Below, piece after piece: positions 14,636 through 23,500 of a stretch of 64,000 nt of DNA; the stretch's first letter is position 1; every line of letters starts with the position of its first letter. The DNA is taken from NCBI GenBank assembly GCA_047601185.1, contig JASGJS010000001.1, positions 558,001 through 622,000 on the forward strand. The letters run 5' to 3'. The position numbers were made by a program, and so were the translations under genes. The notes beneath the pieces were generated by a model that did no database searches, was not told the origin of the DNA, and saw only the letters and a list, made by a program, of their open reading frames with translations. This DNA comes from JASGJS01 sp047601185. GTDB lineage: Bacteria > Pseudomonadota > Gammaproteobacteria > JAURND01.

Positions 14636-15892
14636 CTATCGCTTCATCGCTTCAAAAAATTCTTCATTGGTTTTGGTCGATTTCAATCGTTCGATGAGGA
14701 ACTCACTGGCGGCTAATTCATCCATTGGGTGGAGAATTTTGCGTAAGATCCACATTTTTTGTAATTCATCAGGCTTGGTAATCAGTTCTTCGCGTCGTGT
14801 GCCGGAGCGGTTGATATTAATGGAAGGGAAAATGCGTTTCTCGGCAATGCGGCGGTCTAAATGAATTTCCATATTGCCAGTGCCTTTGAACTCTTCGTAA
14901 ATCACTTCGTCCATTTTGGAGCCGGTTTCGACGAGTGCTGTGGCGATGATGGTTAAGCTGCCACCTTCTTCGATATTACGCGCAGCACCAAAAAATCGTT
15001 TGGGACGTTGCAGGGCGTTGGCATCCACACCCCCGGTTAATACTTTGCCGGAAGCGGGCACTACGGTGTTGTAGGCTCTGGCTAAGCGGGTGATGGAGTC
15101 TAATAAAATCACCACATCACGTTTGTGTTCGACCAGGCGTTTGGCTTTTTCGATGACCATTTCTGCCACTTGCACATGTCGTGCAGCGGGTTCATCAAAA
15201 GTGCTGGCGATGACTTCCCCTTTGACGGAGCGTTCCATTTCTGTCACTTCTTCAGGTCTTTCATCGATCAGTAACACGATCAAATAACATTCTGGGTGAT
15301 TGTGGGCAATGGAGCTGGCAATATTTTGCAGCATCATGGTTTTACCGGCTTTGGGCGGGGAGACGATCAAGCCACGTTGTCCCTTCCCAATGGGAGAGAC
15401 CAAATCAATGACACGCGCGGTGATATCTTCCGAGCTGCCATTGCCACGTTCCATATTCAATCGTTCGTTGGCAAACAGCGGCGTTAAATTTTCAAATAAA
15501 ATCTTATTCTTAGTTAATTCGGGTTTGTCGAAATTAATATCGCCAACCTGCAATAAAGCAAAATAGCGCTCACCTTCTTTGGGGGGACGAATTTTGCCAG
15601 AAACGGTATCGCCGGTGCGTAAATTAAAGCGACGAATTTGACTCGGTGAAACATACACGTCATCAGGGCCTGGCAGATAAGAACTTTCATCCGAACGTAA
15701 AAATCCAAAGCCATCTTGTAAAATTTCTAAGACACCATCGCCATAAATGTCTTCTCCGCTGTAAGCGTGGGCCTTAAGCAAAGCGAATAAGATGTTTTGC
15801 TTTTCAGTTCTGGCCATATTTTCAATACCCATATCTTGGGCAAGTTGAATGAGCTCAGAAGGGGATTTTTTTTTCAGTTCGGTTAAATGCAT
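14636..15892 (-). CDS. rho: Transcription termination factor Rho
   Basis: Rho is the hexameric RNA helicase that ends transcription at C-rich sites. The 418-residue protein matches E. coli Rho in length and opens MHLTELKKKSPSELIQLAQD. The ATG at 15892 is chosen over an upstream in-frame start because the family begins there. An N-terminal Rho-N and cold-shock-like RNA-binding domain (DGFGFLRSDESSYLPGPDD) is followed by the RecA-like ATPase with Walker A SPPKAGKTMM and the Q-loop region. The preceding 172 bases up to trxA contain a perfect 9-bp hairpin that may belong to its leader. Confidence 0.98.
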   Translation of the reverse strand: MHLTELKKKSPSELIQLAQDMGIENMARTEKQNILFALLKAHAYSGEDIYGDGVLEILQDGFGFLRSDESSYLPGPDDVYVSPSQIRRFNLRTGDTVSGKIRPPKEGERYFALLQVGDINFDKPELTKNKILFENLTPLFANERLNMERGNGSSEDITARVIDLVSPIGKGQRGLIVSPPKAGKTMMLQNIASSIAHNHPECYLIVLLIDERPEEVTEMERSVKGEVIASTFDEPAARHVQVAEMVIEKAKRLVEHKRDVVILLDSITRLARAYNTVVPASGKVLTGGVDANALQRPKRFFGAARNIEEGGSLTIIATALVETGSKMDEVIYEEFKGTGNMEIHLDRRIAEKRIFPSININRSGTRREELITKPDELQKMWILRKILHPMDELAASEFLIERLKSTKTNEEFFEAMKR

Positions 15893-15989
15893 AAAAGTTT
15901 CTTCGCAGTAGTAGGAAATGACCAAAGGTTAAATATAGGCTGGCATCAGTTTGTATGACAGGGAGTTTTAAACCATTCAGGGAGATGAT

Positions 15990-16012
15990 ATACCTTGCCT
16001 AATGCAAGGTAT
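15990..16012. other. Perfect hairpin between trxA and rho
   Basis: ATACCTTGC and GCAAGGTAT pair perfectly around a five-base loop. On neither strand is it followed by a clear T run, so it is not a classical terminator. It could be part of a rho leader or a processing site. Confidence 0.5.
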
Positions 16013-16064
16013 GAACGAGACTTTGTTGAGTATAATCCACATTTTCCAAAAATCAAGCGTTTTC

Positions 16065-16391
16065 TTATACGTATTGATCCAACAACGCCGTTAACTGTGC
16101 TTTGGATAAAGCCCCAACTTTGGTGGCCGCAACAGCCCCATCTTTAAATAACAATAGGGTTGGAATGCCTCGAATCCCATATTTAGCAGGTGTTTGGTTG
16201 TTTTCATCGACATTGAGCTTGGCAATGGTGATTCGACCCGCGTATTCGGGTGCAACTTCTTCTAAAATGGGGGCGATCATTTTACAAGGCCCACACCATT
16301 CCGCCCAAAAATCGACCAATACCGGGGTTGAGGATTTTAAGACAGTGGCTTCAAAAGTTTGATCGGAAACGGCTTGAATTGCGCTAGACAT
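16065..16391 (-). CDS. trxA: Thioredoxin
   Basis: A cytosolic disulfide reductase of 108 residues with the active site WCGPCK in FWAEWCGPCKMIAPI. The cis-proline loop RGIPTLLLF is in place. AAGGTGAAGT precedes the ATG. It lies upstream of rho in the same direction, the classical trxA-rho order of gammaproteobacteria. Confidence 0.98.
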   Translation of the reverse strand: MSSAIQAVSDQTFEATVLKSSTPVLVDFWAEWCGPCKMIAPILEEVAPEYAGRITIAKLNVDENNQTPAKYGIRGIPTLLLFKDGAVAATKVGALSKAQLTALLDQYV

Positions 16392-16399
16392 ACTTCACC

Positions 16400-17653
16400 T
16401 TATAAGTTGGCATTTAAAAATATACGTTTTAATTCGGGGCGGAATTTATTAAACAATCCGTAACCCGGCTTGGAATTGAAAATAATAGCATAGGTGGTGC
16501 CATCGGGTTTAGTCAAGATAAACGCATTGGTGGCCGTGAAACTGCCGGTTTGTATCCAATTGAAGCTGCCCTTACCGACATTATCGATGATGCCGCCCAT
16601 GGTGTAATAAGTCGACTTATTTTTGGGGACGAAGGCGGGTTTGCTTTGCATAATCCCCAAATAGTCAGAATTTAAGATATAGCCATTGCGTAAGGCTTGC
16701 AAAAAGATGGCCAGATCTATGGCAGATGCTACCCAGCCACCGTTGGCAAAATCTTTCCGTAAAATTTCATCGGTGCTATAGGGCAGATAAAATGAGCGAT
16801 TCAATTCGTCAGCGCTGATGGTATGTCCATCACGATAGTAAGTCACTTCTTTGGGGAAGCGGTATTTAATTTGGGTGCTACCAATGCCCATGTCCGTAAT
16901 CCGTAACGGCGCTAGCATATGTTGCCTGACAAAATTTTGATACCCCAAATAACCATAGGAAGCACCGGTCACTTTATTGATAATCAGTCCTAAAATGCAA
17001 TAATCCAAATTGGAATAGACATACGTAGTGCCGGGTTTGTATTTTAATGGGACCGACAGCATGACTCGCGTCGTGGTTTGGCAACTGGCGGGCAACTCAG
17101 GGCTCAGTGCATCCTCAAAATATTTGGGCCAGGGGCCGAAGAGAGGATCAAAATGCCCAGAGCCCGGTCTAAACCACCCTGAGGACATTTGCAGTAAATT
17201 TTTGACCGTCATTTGATACACGCGGGGGTCTACCGACTTATCATTCAGCGGTTTTAAATCACTGAGGATGGAAAAAACTTTATCGTCTAAACTCAGTTTG
17301 CCTTCTTGCGCGAGCCTCAATACCGTTGCAGCCGTGAAGGTTTTGGACGCGCTGGCGATTCTGAAGATGTTGTTGGTCTGCATCGGGATGCGCTTGCCAA
17401 TATCCGCCCATCCGTAAGCCCGTAACGCAACGACTTTGCCGTCTTTCATCACCGCTAAAGAAGCGCCAGGCATGTTCCAGCGCCGCATAAAATTCACGAG
17501 GTTTTTATCTAGCGCCTGGACTCCAGGGGTAGCTGGGGAACCTGAAATGGGTAAATTTAAAGGAGCTTGAGAAAAAGCAGGCACAAATAGGCTTAAGCAC
17601 AAAATGGCTATGACCAGTTTGCAAGGTCTGAAAATGTTTGCAATAGACCGCAT
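16400..17653 (-). CDS. Exported serine hydrolase, beta-lactamase/class C PBP-like
   Basis: The 417-residue protein has a signal peptide (SIANIFRPCKLVIAILCLSL then FVPAFSQA). The active-site motif is SASK (FRIASASKTFTAAT), and the second motif is YSN in YVYSNLDYCILG. The family covers D-alanyl-D-alanine peptidases, esterases and AmpC-like enzymes; the exact substrate cannot be assigned. I use the ATG at 17653 because AAAGGAG stands before it; the upstream in-frame extension overlaps the flank of repeat B2. It is separated from trxA by only eight bases. Confidence 0.88.
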   Translation of the reverse strand: MRSIANIFRPCKLVIAILCLSLFVPAFSQAPLNLPISGSPATPGVQALDKNLVNFMRRWNMPGASLAVMKDGKVVALRAYGWADIGKRIPMQTNNIFRIASASKTFTAATVLRLAQEGKLSLDDKVFSILSDLKPLNDKSVDPRVYQMTVKNLLQMSSGWFRPGSGHFDPLFGPWPKYFEDALSPELPASCQTTTRVMLSVPLKYKPGTTYVYSNLDYCILGLIINKVTGASYGYLGYQNFVRQHMLAPLRITDMGIGSTQIKYRFPKEVTYYRDGHTISADELNRSFYLPYSTDEILRKDFANGGWVASAIDLAIFLQALRNGYILNSDYLGIMQSKPAFVPKNKSTYYTMGGIIDNVGKGSFNWIQTGSFTATNAFILTKPDGTTYAIIFNSKPGYGLFNKFRPELKRIFLNANL

Positions 17654-17725
17654 GATTAAATCTCCTTTTTTCATTTCCTTTTTGTAGGCGATAAAATATA
17701 GCGAGTTTTTGATTGTAAAAGCAAG

Positions 17726-17893
17726 GTAATTATTCAGCACCTAGTAAAATTTGGCACTAGACCCTTAGAGCCAGACGTATCGCAAGGTTGGGCATCAATG
17801 AACATGGATGTTCGTTGTGAGCCTACAGGGAAGTATTCACGGCGTCCCAACCGGCGATACGTCTGGCTCTAAGGGTCTAAGTTGTGTTTAATG
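17726..17893. mobile_element. Family B hairpin element B2
   Basis: Left end GTAATTATTCAGCACC; arms begin AGACCCTTAGAGCCAGACGT and return as ACGTCTGGCTCTAAGGGTCT. The inverted core GGGAAGTATTCACGGCGTCC and the hairpin around GAACATGGATGTTC are present. The right end is eroded. Arms differ from B1 and B4. Confidence 0.7.
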
Positions 17894-17910
17894 GTCTTTT
17901 GATATTCAGA

Positions 17911-18555
17911 TTACTTACCCGGCACATCTCCCCAGATTGTTTTATGTAATTGAATTTGAAATCTAACCGGTAAGCGATCCGCCAGTATCCAATCGGCTAA
18001 TTGTTGATTCTGCAATTGATGATAGCTCGGAGAAAACAGCACTTCACAGCGCTCAGCCAGTTGGTATTGGTTTAGAATAGTCTTGGCCCACTGGTAATCC
18101 ACTTCATCGCAAATCACAAATTTCACTTGATCTTGTGCGGTCAAATATTGCAAATTTTCCCAATGATTTTTATCGACTTCCTGCGAGCCAGGTGTTTTGA
18201 TATCCACCACTTTAACCACTCGGGCGTCAACTTGACTGACATCTAAAGCGCCGCTGGTTTCTAAAGAAACCTCATAACCTGCATCACACAGTTGCTGCAA
18301 TAAATCTAAACAAGCAGGTTGTGCTAAAGGCTCACCACCCGTCACGGTGACATAACGCGCGCGATATTGCGCCACTTCCGCAATAATTTGCGATAAAGAA
18401 TAATTTTTGCCGCCCTGAAAAGCGTAACTGGTGTCGCAGTATTGGCAACGCAGTGGGCATCCCGTCAAACGAATAAAGACGGTGGGTAAGCCAACCGTGC
18501 GCGTTTCTCCCTGTAACGAATAAAAAATTTCAGTGAGGCGCAAACTAAGAGGCAT
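17911..18555 (-). CDS. queE: 7-carboxy-7-deazaguanine synthase
   Basis: This radical-SAM enzyme contracts 6-carboxytetrahydropterin to CDG in queuosine synthesis. The 214-residue protein carries the cluster motif CPLRCQYC (CxxxCxxC) near residue 33 and the glycine-rich SAM site TVTGGEPLAQPA. The N-terminus LRLTEIFYSLQGETRTVGLP matches QueE. Its ATG overlaps the end of cpoB by 11 bases, giving the common cpoB-queE pair. queC and queD are not nearby. Confidence 0.96.
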   Translation of the reverse strand: MPLSLRLTEIFYSLQGETRTVGLPTVFIRLTGCPLRCQYCDTSYAFQGGKNYSLSQIIAEVAQYRARYVTVTGGEPLAQPACLDLLQQLCDAGYEVSLETSGALDVSQVDARVVKVVDIKTPGSQEVDKNHWENLQYLTAQDQVKFVICDEVDYQWAKTILNQYQLAERCEVLFSPSYHQLQNQQLADWILADRLPVRFQIQLHKTIWGDVPGK

Positions 18556-19450
18556 TATCTACGCCTGTGACTTGTAACCGTTTTTGAGCGGTTTTCGCAG
18601 CACGGGAGTTTGGAAATTTTTCGACCAGCGTTTTTAGGGCTTGTTGCGCGTCTGCTTGTCTGCCCAAGGCGTCGTATAGAGTGGCTAATCCTAAATAGGC
18701 ATCGGGCACTTTGTTGTTGTCAGGAAATTGTTGGATAACCGTTTGATATTCTGATTCCGCCAAATCCATCTTGTTTTGTTGTAAATACAGCCCCCCTAAC
18801 CAATAGTGTGCATTAGCAGTATAAGACCCGGCAGGGTAGTGTTCCACAAATGTTTGGAAGGCCGTGGTGGCATCTGCATTATTTTTTTGCATTAATAAAT
18901 TAAAAGCGGCTTTGTAATCAGCAGCTTCTTGGGGTGGAGCGGCAGGCGCGATGTTTTGGGTGACATTGGCTTCTGCAGAAGCAATAGGGTTAGAGGCGGC
19001 GTCTGTGCTGTTAGCATCGGATGCTGAGGGAGCCGCGACGTCACTGGTATTAGCTGAACTTTCAGCCGAAGGTATTGATGCTGAAGTCTTTCCTGAATCG
19101 ATTTGGCCAGATTTTTGCGCTAACATTTGTATGGTATGCGCTTGCACCTCCAGCTCACCATTTAATTGCTGGACTTGTTGTTGCAAGCTGTCAATTTTGC
19201 CTGGCAGATTCATTTGGGTGAGATTGGCCATTTGCTGTTCTAAAACGTTGAGGCGATCTTGGACTGATAAATTGGCTGTGTTAGTGGGCGCTGCGACGGG
19301 AGGTTGGTCGGAGGTTTCTGGGGGAAGCGTTGAAACGACTCCAGCATTATCTTGATTTAAGTCGATAACGGGAACTTCTTTGGCATAAGCTAAAGATAGG
19401 CCGTTAGCTAAAGCAAAACTTAAAAGAGATAATTTAAATTTCATAATCAT
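18545..19450 (-). CDS. cpoB: Tol-Pal system protein, cell division coordinator CpoB (YbgF)
   Basis: A periplasmic TolA partner of 301 residues that links outer-membrane constriction with septal peptidoglycan synthesis. A signal peptide (FKLSLLSFALANGLSLAYA) is followed by an N-terminal coiled coil (LSVQDRLNVLEQQMANLTQM) that trimerises in the family. A linker rich in A and S follows, then three TPRs from about residue 185 (YKAAFNLLMQKNNADATTAF). ATGs at 19450 and 19444 are both possible; AAGG spacing does not decide. It is the last gene of the tol cluster and overlaps queE. Confidence 0.95.
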   Translation of the reverse strand: MIMKFKLSLLSFALANGLSLAYAKEVPVIDLNQDNAGVVSTLPPETSDQPPVAAPTNTANLSVQDRLNVLEQQMANLTQMNLPGKIDSLQQQVQQLNGELEVQAHTIQMLAQKSGQIDSGKTSASIPSAESSANTSDVAAPSASDANSTDAASNPIASAEANVTQNIAPAAPPQEAADYKAAFNLLMQKNNADATTAFQTFVEHYPAGSYTANAHYWLGGLYLQQNKMDLAESEYQTVIQQFPDNNKVPDAYLGLATLYDALGRQADAQQALKTLVEKFPNSRAAKTAQKRLQVTGVDNAS

Positions 19451-19491
19451 CCAGCCTTGAAGGTGTCATAATTTAAATTCCAGGACAAACT

Positions 19492-19530
19492 TTTAAGCGG
19501 GCAAGCTGCCCGCGCTCCCAGGCTCGAACC
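19492..19530. repeat. Family D repeat D4
   Basis: GCGGGCAAGCTGCCCGC and GCTCCCAGGCTCGAACC form a copy that pairs with the inverted copy D5 100 bases away in the pal-cpoB gap. The 231-base gap holds no gene. Confidence 0.7.
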
Positions 19531-19630
19531 ATCATTCGCAAAGAGCCATTAATCAGCTATGTGAAGTTTTCGTTTTTTATTCAACAGTCTCTACACACGC
19601 TTAGCTTTGGATACTGCATTCTCAATGTTA

Positions 19631-19672
19631 GCTCGAGCCTGGGAGCGCGGGCAGCTTGCCCGCATAAAAACT
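19631..19672. repeat. Family D repeat D5 (inverted partner of D4)
   Basis: GCTCGAGCCTGGGAGCGCGG followed by GCAGCTTGCCCGC is the inverse of D4. Its internal palindrome GGGCAGCTTGCCC could end pal transcription, since it starts ten bases after the pal stop. Confidence 0.7.
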
Positions 19673-19681
19673 TGAGATCCA

Positions 19682-20206
19682 CTATTTCCCAATAATATCC
19701 ACACGGCGATTGCATTGATAATCGCTTTCAGAAGACCCAAAGGCAATCGGTTTTTCTGCACCATTGCTATCCGTGTTGACTTGGCTGGCACCCGCTTGTT
19801 CTAAAACAGAAGCCACAGCTTTGGCGCGTCTCCAACCTAAAGCGATATTATACTCACGGCTGCCACGCGAGTCGGTATTTCCAACCACTTTAACAGCGGA
19901 ATGACTACCCGCCAAGTTTTGCCCAATAGACTGCATACGGCTCACATCTTGACCGTTCACTTGGTAGCTGTCGAAGTCAAAATAGTAAGATTGGGTATTA
20001 GCGCCCGCTGTTTGCGGCACTTGGCAATTGGCGCCGCCTTCAAAACCACTGCCAGAACCTACCCCTTGCGCATAAGCGCCTTCACCATTCGCACCGCCCA
20101 TACCCCCATCTGCAATGCCAGCTCCGCGATGATGACGGTGGGAAGAGCAAGCTGTTAAGCCCACAGCCACGGCAGTGACCAGAATAATTTTCACGCTTGT
20201 TTTCAT
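19682..20206 (-). CDS. pal: Peptidoglycan-associated lipoprotein Pal
   Basis: This outer-membrane lipoprotein of the Tol-Pal complex binds peptidoglycan and TolB. The 174-residue precursor has a lipobox LTAC (Cys20), a glycine-rich linker (GGMGGANGEGAYAQGVGSGS), and a C-terminal OmpA domain with GNTDSRGSREYNIALGWRRA. AGGAAAAAAC precedes the ATG. It follows tolB by 18 bases. Confidence 0.97.
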   Translation of the reverse strand: MKTSVKIILVTAVAVGLTACSSHRHHRGAGIADGGMGGANGEGAYAQGVGSGSGFEGGANCQVPQTAGANTQSYYFDFDSYQVNGQDVSRMQSIGQNLAGSHSAVKVVGNTDSRGSREYNIALGWRRAKAVASVLEQAGASQVNTDSNGAEKPIAFGSSESDYQCNRRVDIIGK

Positions 20207-20224
20207 GTTTTTTCCTCTGTATGA

Positions 20225-21556
20225 CTAATTCGTTAAAGGACCCCAAGCAGGTTCGCGCACTTCACCGTCGCGACCTGGCAGCACAATTTTAACGCGCCCA
20301 TCGGTGGAGGTCATTCCTAACACCCCTCGACCACCTGCTTGCGTCGCATAGATCACCATTTTACCGTTAGGGGCTATGCTGGGGGATTGCGCATCACCTG
20401 ACTGGGTGAGTAAGGTATAAGTGCCACTGCTTAAATCCTGTACCGCAATGTTAAACTGATTGTTATTCCCATTCAATACCGCTAAAACTTTTCCATCTGG
20501 AGATAATGAAGCGCTGGCATTGTAACTGCCTGAAAAAGTCACGCGCTGGGTATTGCCGCCGCTTATTGTACTGCGATAAATTTGGGGTTGACCGCCTCGG
20601 CTTGAGGTAAAGTAAATCGAACGTCCATCTGCAGACCAAACGGGCTCGGTATCAATGGAGTCACCTTGCGTCACTTGCGTGACCTGCTGTGAGCCGACAT
20701 TCATTACGAAAATTTTGGGGGCTCCTGTACGAGTGAGCACCACTGCTAATTTACGACTGTCAGGCGACCACGCCGGCGCGCTGTTCAATCCTGGAAAATT
20801 ACTCACTAATTGGCGCTGACCTGTTGCCACATCCTGCACATATATCGTCGTTCTGCCTTGTTCGAAAGAAACATAAGCAATTTTTTGACCATCTGGAGAC
20901 CAAGCGGGGGACATGATCGGCTGACCGGAAGTGAGTAACGGTTTAGGATTATAGCCATCCATATCAGCAACTTCTAAGGTATAACGACTGTTTTGCGCAG
21001 ATTGCTGTGCGACCACGTAGGCAATGCGCGTCGAAAATACGCCTTTATCACCGGTCAGATTTTCATACACTAAATCGCTGATATGGTGGGCGACTGCGCG
21101 GAGTTGATTCGCGTCGACGGTAAAATTGCGGCTTAATAACACAGCGTTTTGCCAAGCGGGGCCTGAGGTTTTTTTACTTTGTGTATTGGCGTAAGGATTT
21201 AATAATTGAAATTGAATTTGATAACGTCCGCCGCCTGCGGGTTTAACACTGCCAACGACCATATCATTGACATTTTGTTGCGCCCAATACGCGAAATCGG
21301 TATTGGCTGCGCTGTCTGGCACATTGGAAGCCCCTTCCCCTGATACTCGAAATCGCCCACTGTTTTGTAGATCATTATGAATGACGCCCGCAATTTTATC
21401 TGGAGCGGAAGCATCCGATGACTGGCCTGCAAAGGGTAATACCGCGACAGGAATGGCGCCTTGTACCCCTTGCGTTAATTGCAAGTCTATGACTGCGTAA
21501 GCACTTTGTGTTAATACTAAAGCGAATGCTAAACAATATTTCATCAATCGAAACAT
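20225..21556 (-). CDS. tolB: Tol-Pal system translocation protein TolB
   Basis: A periplasmic protein of 443 residues with signal peptide (MKYCLAFALVLTQSAYA), an N-terminal anticodon-binding-like domain, and a C-terminal six-bladed beta-propeller. The propeller repeats are PAWSPDGQKIAYVSFEQGRT, PAWSPDSRKLAVVLTRTGAP and PVWSADGRSIYFTSSRGGQP. AAGGAG lies six bases before the first ATG (MFRLMKY). A family B hairpin element (B7) now separates it from tolA. Confidence 0.97.
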   Translation of the reverse strand: MFRLMKYCLAFALVLTQSAYAVIDLQLTQGVQGAIPVAVLPFAGQSSDASAPDKIAGVIHNDLQNSGRFRVSGEGASNVPDSAANTDFAYWAQQNVNDMVVGSVKPAGGGRYQIQFQLLNPYANTQSKKTSGPAWQNAVLLSRNFTVDANQLRAVAHHISDLVYENLTGDKGVFSTRIAYVVAQQSAQNSRYTLEVADMDGYNPKPLLTSGQPIMSPAWSPDGQKIAYVSFEQGRTTIYVQDVATGQRQLVSNFPGLNSAPAWSPDSRKLAVVLTRTGAPKIFVMNVGSQQVTQVTQGDSIDTEPVWSADGRSIYFTSSRGGQPQIYRSTISGGNTQRVTFSGSYNASASLSPDGKVLAVLNGNNNQFNIAVQDLSSGTYTLLTQSGDAQSPSIAPNGKMVIYATQAGGRGVLGMTSTDGRVKIVLPGRDGEVREPAWGPLTN

Positions 21557-21575
21557 ATTTTCTCCTTCTTAGATT

Positions 21576-21722
21576 GCTACACATTCGGCTGCTATCAAGG
21601 CAGGTATCATTTAAGACACGCCGTAAATACATCCCTGTAGGCTTCTCTTTTTCATCCATGAAAAAAAGAGTCTTAAATGATACCTGCCTTGATAGCAGCC
21701 TTACTTAGTGCTGAATAATTAC
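21576..21722. mobile_element. Family B hairpin element B7 between tolA and tolB
   Basis: Arms GGCTGCTATCAAGGCAGGTA and TACCTGCCTTGATAGCAGCC are long and perfect, but unrelated in sequence to arms of B1, B2, B4 and B6. The core CGCCGTAAATACATCCCTGT followed by AGGCT is conserved. The right end is GTGCTGAATAATTAC. It lies inside the tol operon, three bases from the tolA stop. Confidence 0.8.
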
Positions 21723-21724
21723 TC

Positions 21725-22630
21725 TCATTGAATATCCCGGGGCGAAACGGTTAAACGCATCTCACGAAATTGTGTCGCTAAATCAGCATCTGTCGGAATC
21801 GGTAACGGAGAGGCTTTAAACACCGCAGTACGCGCTGAGTTGTCTAAGCCCGCGTCTCCACTGCTGCGCGAGATTTGCACATTTAACACTGCACCCGTAG
21901 CGTTGACTTGAATGGTTAATTCACAGCTTAAATCGGGATTGGAGCCACCTGGTACTAACCAATTTTGGCTAATCGCGTGTTCGATGAGCGCTTTATATTT
22001 CGCAATTTCCGATTGTTGTTCCTGGGTGCGCGCCGCTTGTAAATCTTTTTGTTCGGCGGCCATTTGCGCATCCATGTCTTTTTGTTGGGCGATTTTGAGT
22101 TGTTCGGCCGCTTTTTTTTGCTTATCAACCGCTTGAGTTTTAACGGGTTTGGGTGTTTCTGTTTTATCGGGTTTAGCAGCCTCGGCTTTTTGTGCTTCTG
22201 CTTTGGCGGCGCTGGCTTTTTCAGCGGCTGCTTTTGCATCAGCAGCCTTTTGAGCGGCGGCCTTTTCAGCAGCTGCCTTCTCAACAGCAGCTTTTGCCGC
22301 AGCTTGTTTCGCTTGAAGTAAAGCTTTCTGTTGCGCTAATTTTTCAGCTTGTTGTTGTAACAGAGCCTGTTCTTTGCGTTTAATTGCGTCAGCTTTGGCT
22401 TTAGCAATGGCAGCTTGTCTGGCTTGTTCCGCTTCTTGTTCACGACGTTTTTCTGCTTGCGCTGCTTCGAGTTGCGCAGGGCTTACAGCGACCGCTTTAA
22501 TGATATCGACAGGCGGCTGCAGGGTTTCTTGATGCAGCGCAGGATGTTGCAGCCGCAGAAAAAACAACATGAGCAACAATACATGCAGTCCTACCGCCAA
22601 CATAACAGGAATTTGATAATTTCTGTTCAT
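21725..22630 (-). CDS. tolA: Cell envelope integrity protein TolA
   Basis: An inner-membrane protein of 301 residues. One transmembrane helix (IPVMLAVGLHVLLLMLFFLR, residues 7-26) is followed by a very long alanine/lysine/glutamate-rich helix (about 50-205), and a compact C-terminal domain that binds Pal/TolB (QNWLVPGGSNPDLSCELTIQ). It transmits proton-motive force from TolQR to the outer membrane. Five bases separate it from tolR. Confidence 0.96.
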   Translation of the reverse strand: MNRNYQIPVMLAVGLHVLLLMLFFLRLQHPALHQETLQPPVDIIKAVAVSPAQLEAAQAEKRREQEAEQARQAAIAKAKADAIKRKEQALLQQQAEKLAQQKALLQAKQAAAKAAVEKAAAEKAAAQKAADAKAAAEKASAAKAEAQKAEAAKPDKTETPKPVKTQAVDKQKKAAEQLKIAQQKDMDAQMAAEQKDLQAARTQEQQSEIAKYKALIEHAISQNWLVPGGSNPDLSCELTIQVNATGAVLNVQISRSSGDAGLDNSARTAVFKASPLPIPTDADLATQFREMRLTVSPRDIQ

Positions 22631-22635
22631 AGTAG

Positions 22636-23070
22636 TTAGGAATTTTGAGGGGGCGGAACTGTCACTAAACCCACACTGGGCGCGCCCGCTTGTTGCAACA
22701 GGACCATCGCCGCAACCACTTTACCATAATTCACGGTTTGATCGCCTTTCACTAAAATTTGTCGGGACGAGTCGGATTGTTTTAATAGATTAGACACTTC
22801 ACCCATTAAAGCGGTGGCATCAATGGGTTGATCGGGCGTTGCAGAAACATTTAAAAAGTATTGTCCTTGTGCGTCGACGCTGACAATAATCGGTTCTTGT
22901 TGTTTTTTGTCGATAGGTTGGGCGCTGGCTTGCGGCAGATCCACATTGACACCTTGCGACAGCAAAGGCGTGGTGATCATAAAAATAACGAGCAGCACCA
23001 ACATAATATCAATGTAAGGCACGACATTGATTTCTGCCATAGGAGAGCGACGATTTTTCCGTTTTTTCAT
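22636..23070 (-). CDS. tolR: Tol-Pal system protein TolR
   Basis: The ExbD/TolR-family proton channel subunit has 144 residues. KKRKNRRSPMAEINVVPYID opens the protein and includes the channel Asp in a single transmembrane helix (IDIMLVLLVIFMITTPLLSQ). A periplasmic domain follows. The ATG at 23070 is family-consistent; an in-frame extension to 23187 derives from repeat E1 and is not coding. There is no tolQ next to it, although it is the obligate partner. Confidence 0.95.
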   Translation of the reverse strand: MKKRKNRRSPMAEINVVPYIDIMLVLLVIFMITTPLLSQGVNVDLPQASAQPIDKKQQEPIIVSVDAQGQYFLNVSATPDQPIDATALMGEVSNLLKQSDSSRQILVKGDQTVNYGKVVAAMVLLQQAGAPSVGLVTVPPPQNS

Positions 23071-23099
23071 GACTTGATCTATATATAAAATTTGATTTG

Positions 23100-23174
23100 C
23101 CGCACTACGTGTAGGCTTGGGGTAGTACTCCCATGAGATCCCGCTAACAAGTAGGCGGGACGTCGAGGTAGAAA
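23100..23174. repeat. Family E palindromic repeat E1
   Basis: CACTACGTGTAGGC begins the copy; CATGAGATCCCGCTAACAAG and TAGGCGGGACGTCGAGGTA follow. CCCGC and GCGGG form a stem. Copies E2 (44180) and E3 (45132) flank murI. This copy lies at the position where tolQ would be expected, upstream of tolR. Confidence 0.75.
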
Positions 23175-23266
23175 GTGAGTATAACAAAAAGCAAAAATAA
23201 CTTCCATTTCGATTCGTATTATTTTACGATTGTACTCGCTATTTTATTCATTAAAGGGGTAAACAA

Positions 23267-23494
23267 ATGTTAAAAGGAAATCTAAAACTGATATTAGCGG
23301 CGGCCGGCTCGAGCCTGGCTTTTTTCACATTGTCCGCCTGTACGAATGCCTTTCCGGCACAAGTGCCTCCTCCTGGGCAAGTCCATACTGCAGCACCCGC
23401 AACGCCTGCGCCCGCTTACTTTGTTCCTGCTAGCCAAGTGACACCAGCAGAGGAAGCAAAATTAGCTAAAATCACCGGCACCCAGACCCACTAA
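23267..23494 (+). CDS. Small putative lipoprotein
   Basis: I do not recognise this 75-residue protein. It has a signal sequence (LKLILAAAGSSLAFFTLSAC) ending in a lipobox with Cys25. A proline/alanine-rich tail (PAQVPPPGQVHTAAPATPAP) follows, with no domain. AAAGGGG lies before the ATG. Six bases separate it from the downstream XRE regulator. Tiny lipoproteins with such tails often sit in the envelope, but a specific role cannot be assigned. Confidence 0.65.
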   Translation: MLKGNLKLILAAAGSSLAFFTLSACTNAFPAQVPPPGQVHTAAPATPAPAYFVPASQVTPAEEAKLAKITGTQTH

Positions 23495-23500
23495 GGAAAC

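Noticed and set aside
18951..19355. 134-codon open frame antisense to cpoB
   Set aside because: Its Cys/Ser/Ala-rich sequence is the mirror of the low-complexity A/S linker of cpoB. No start signal.
21955..22321. Lys- or Phe/Gly-rich frames inside tolA
   Set aside because: They are frame shadows of the alanine/lysine-rich helix of TolA.
23071..23187. N-terminal extension of tolR
   Set aside because: The extra codons are repeat E1; the TolR family starts at 23070.
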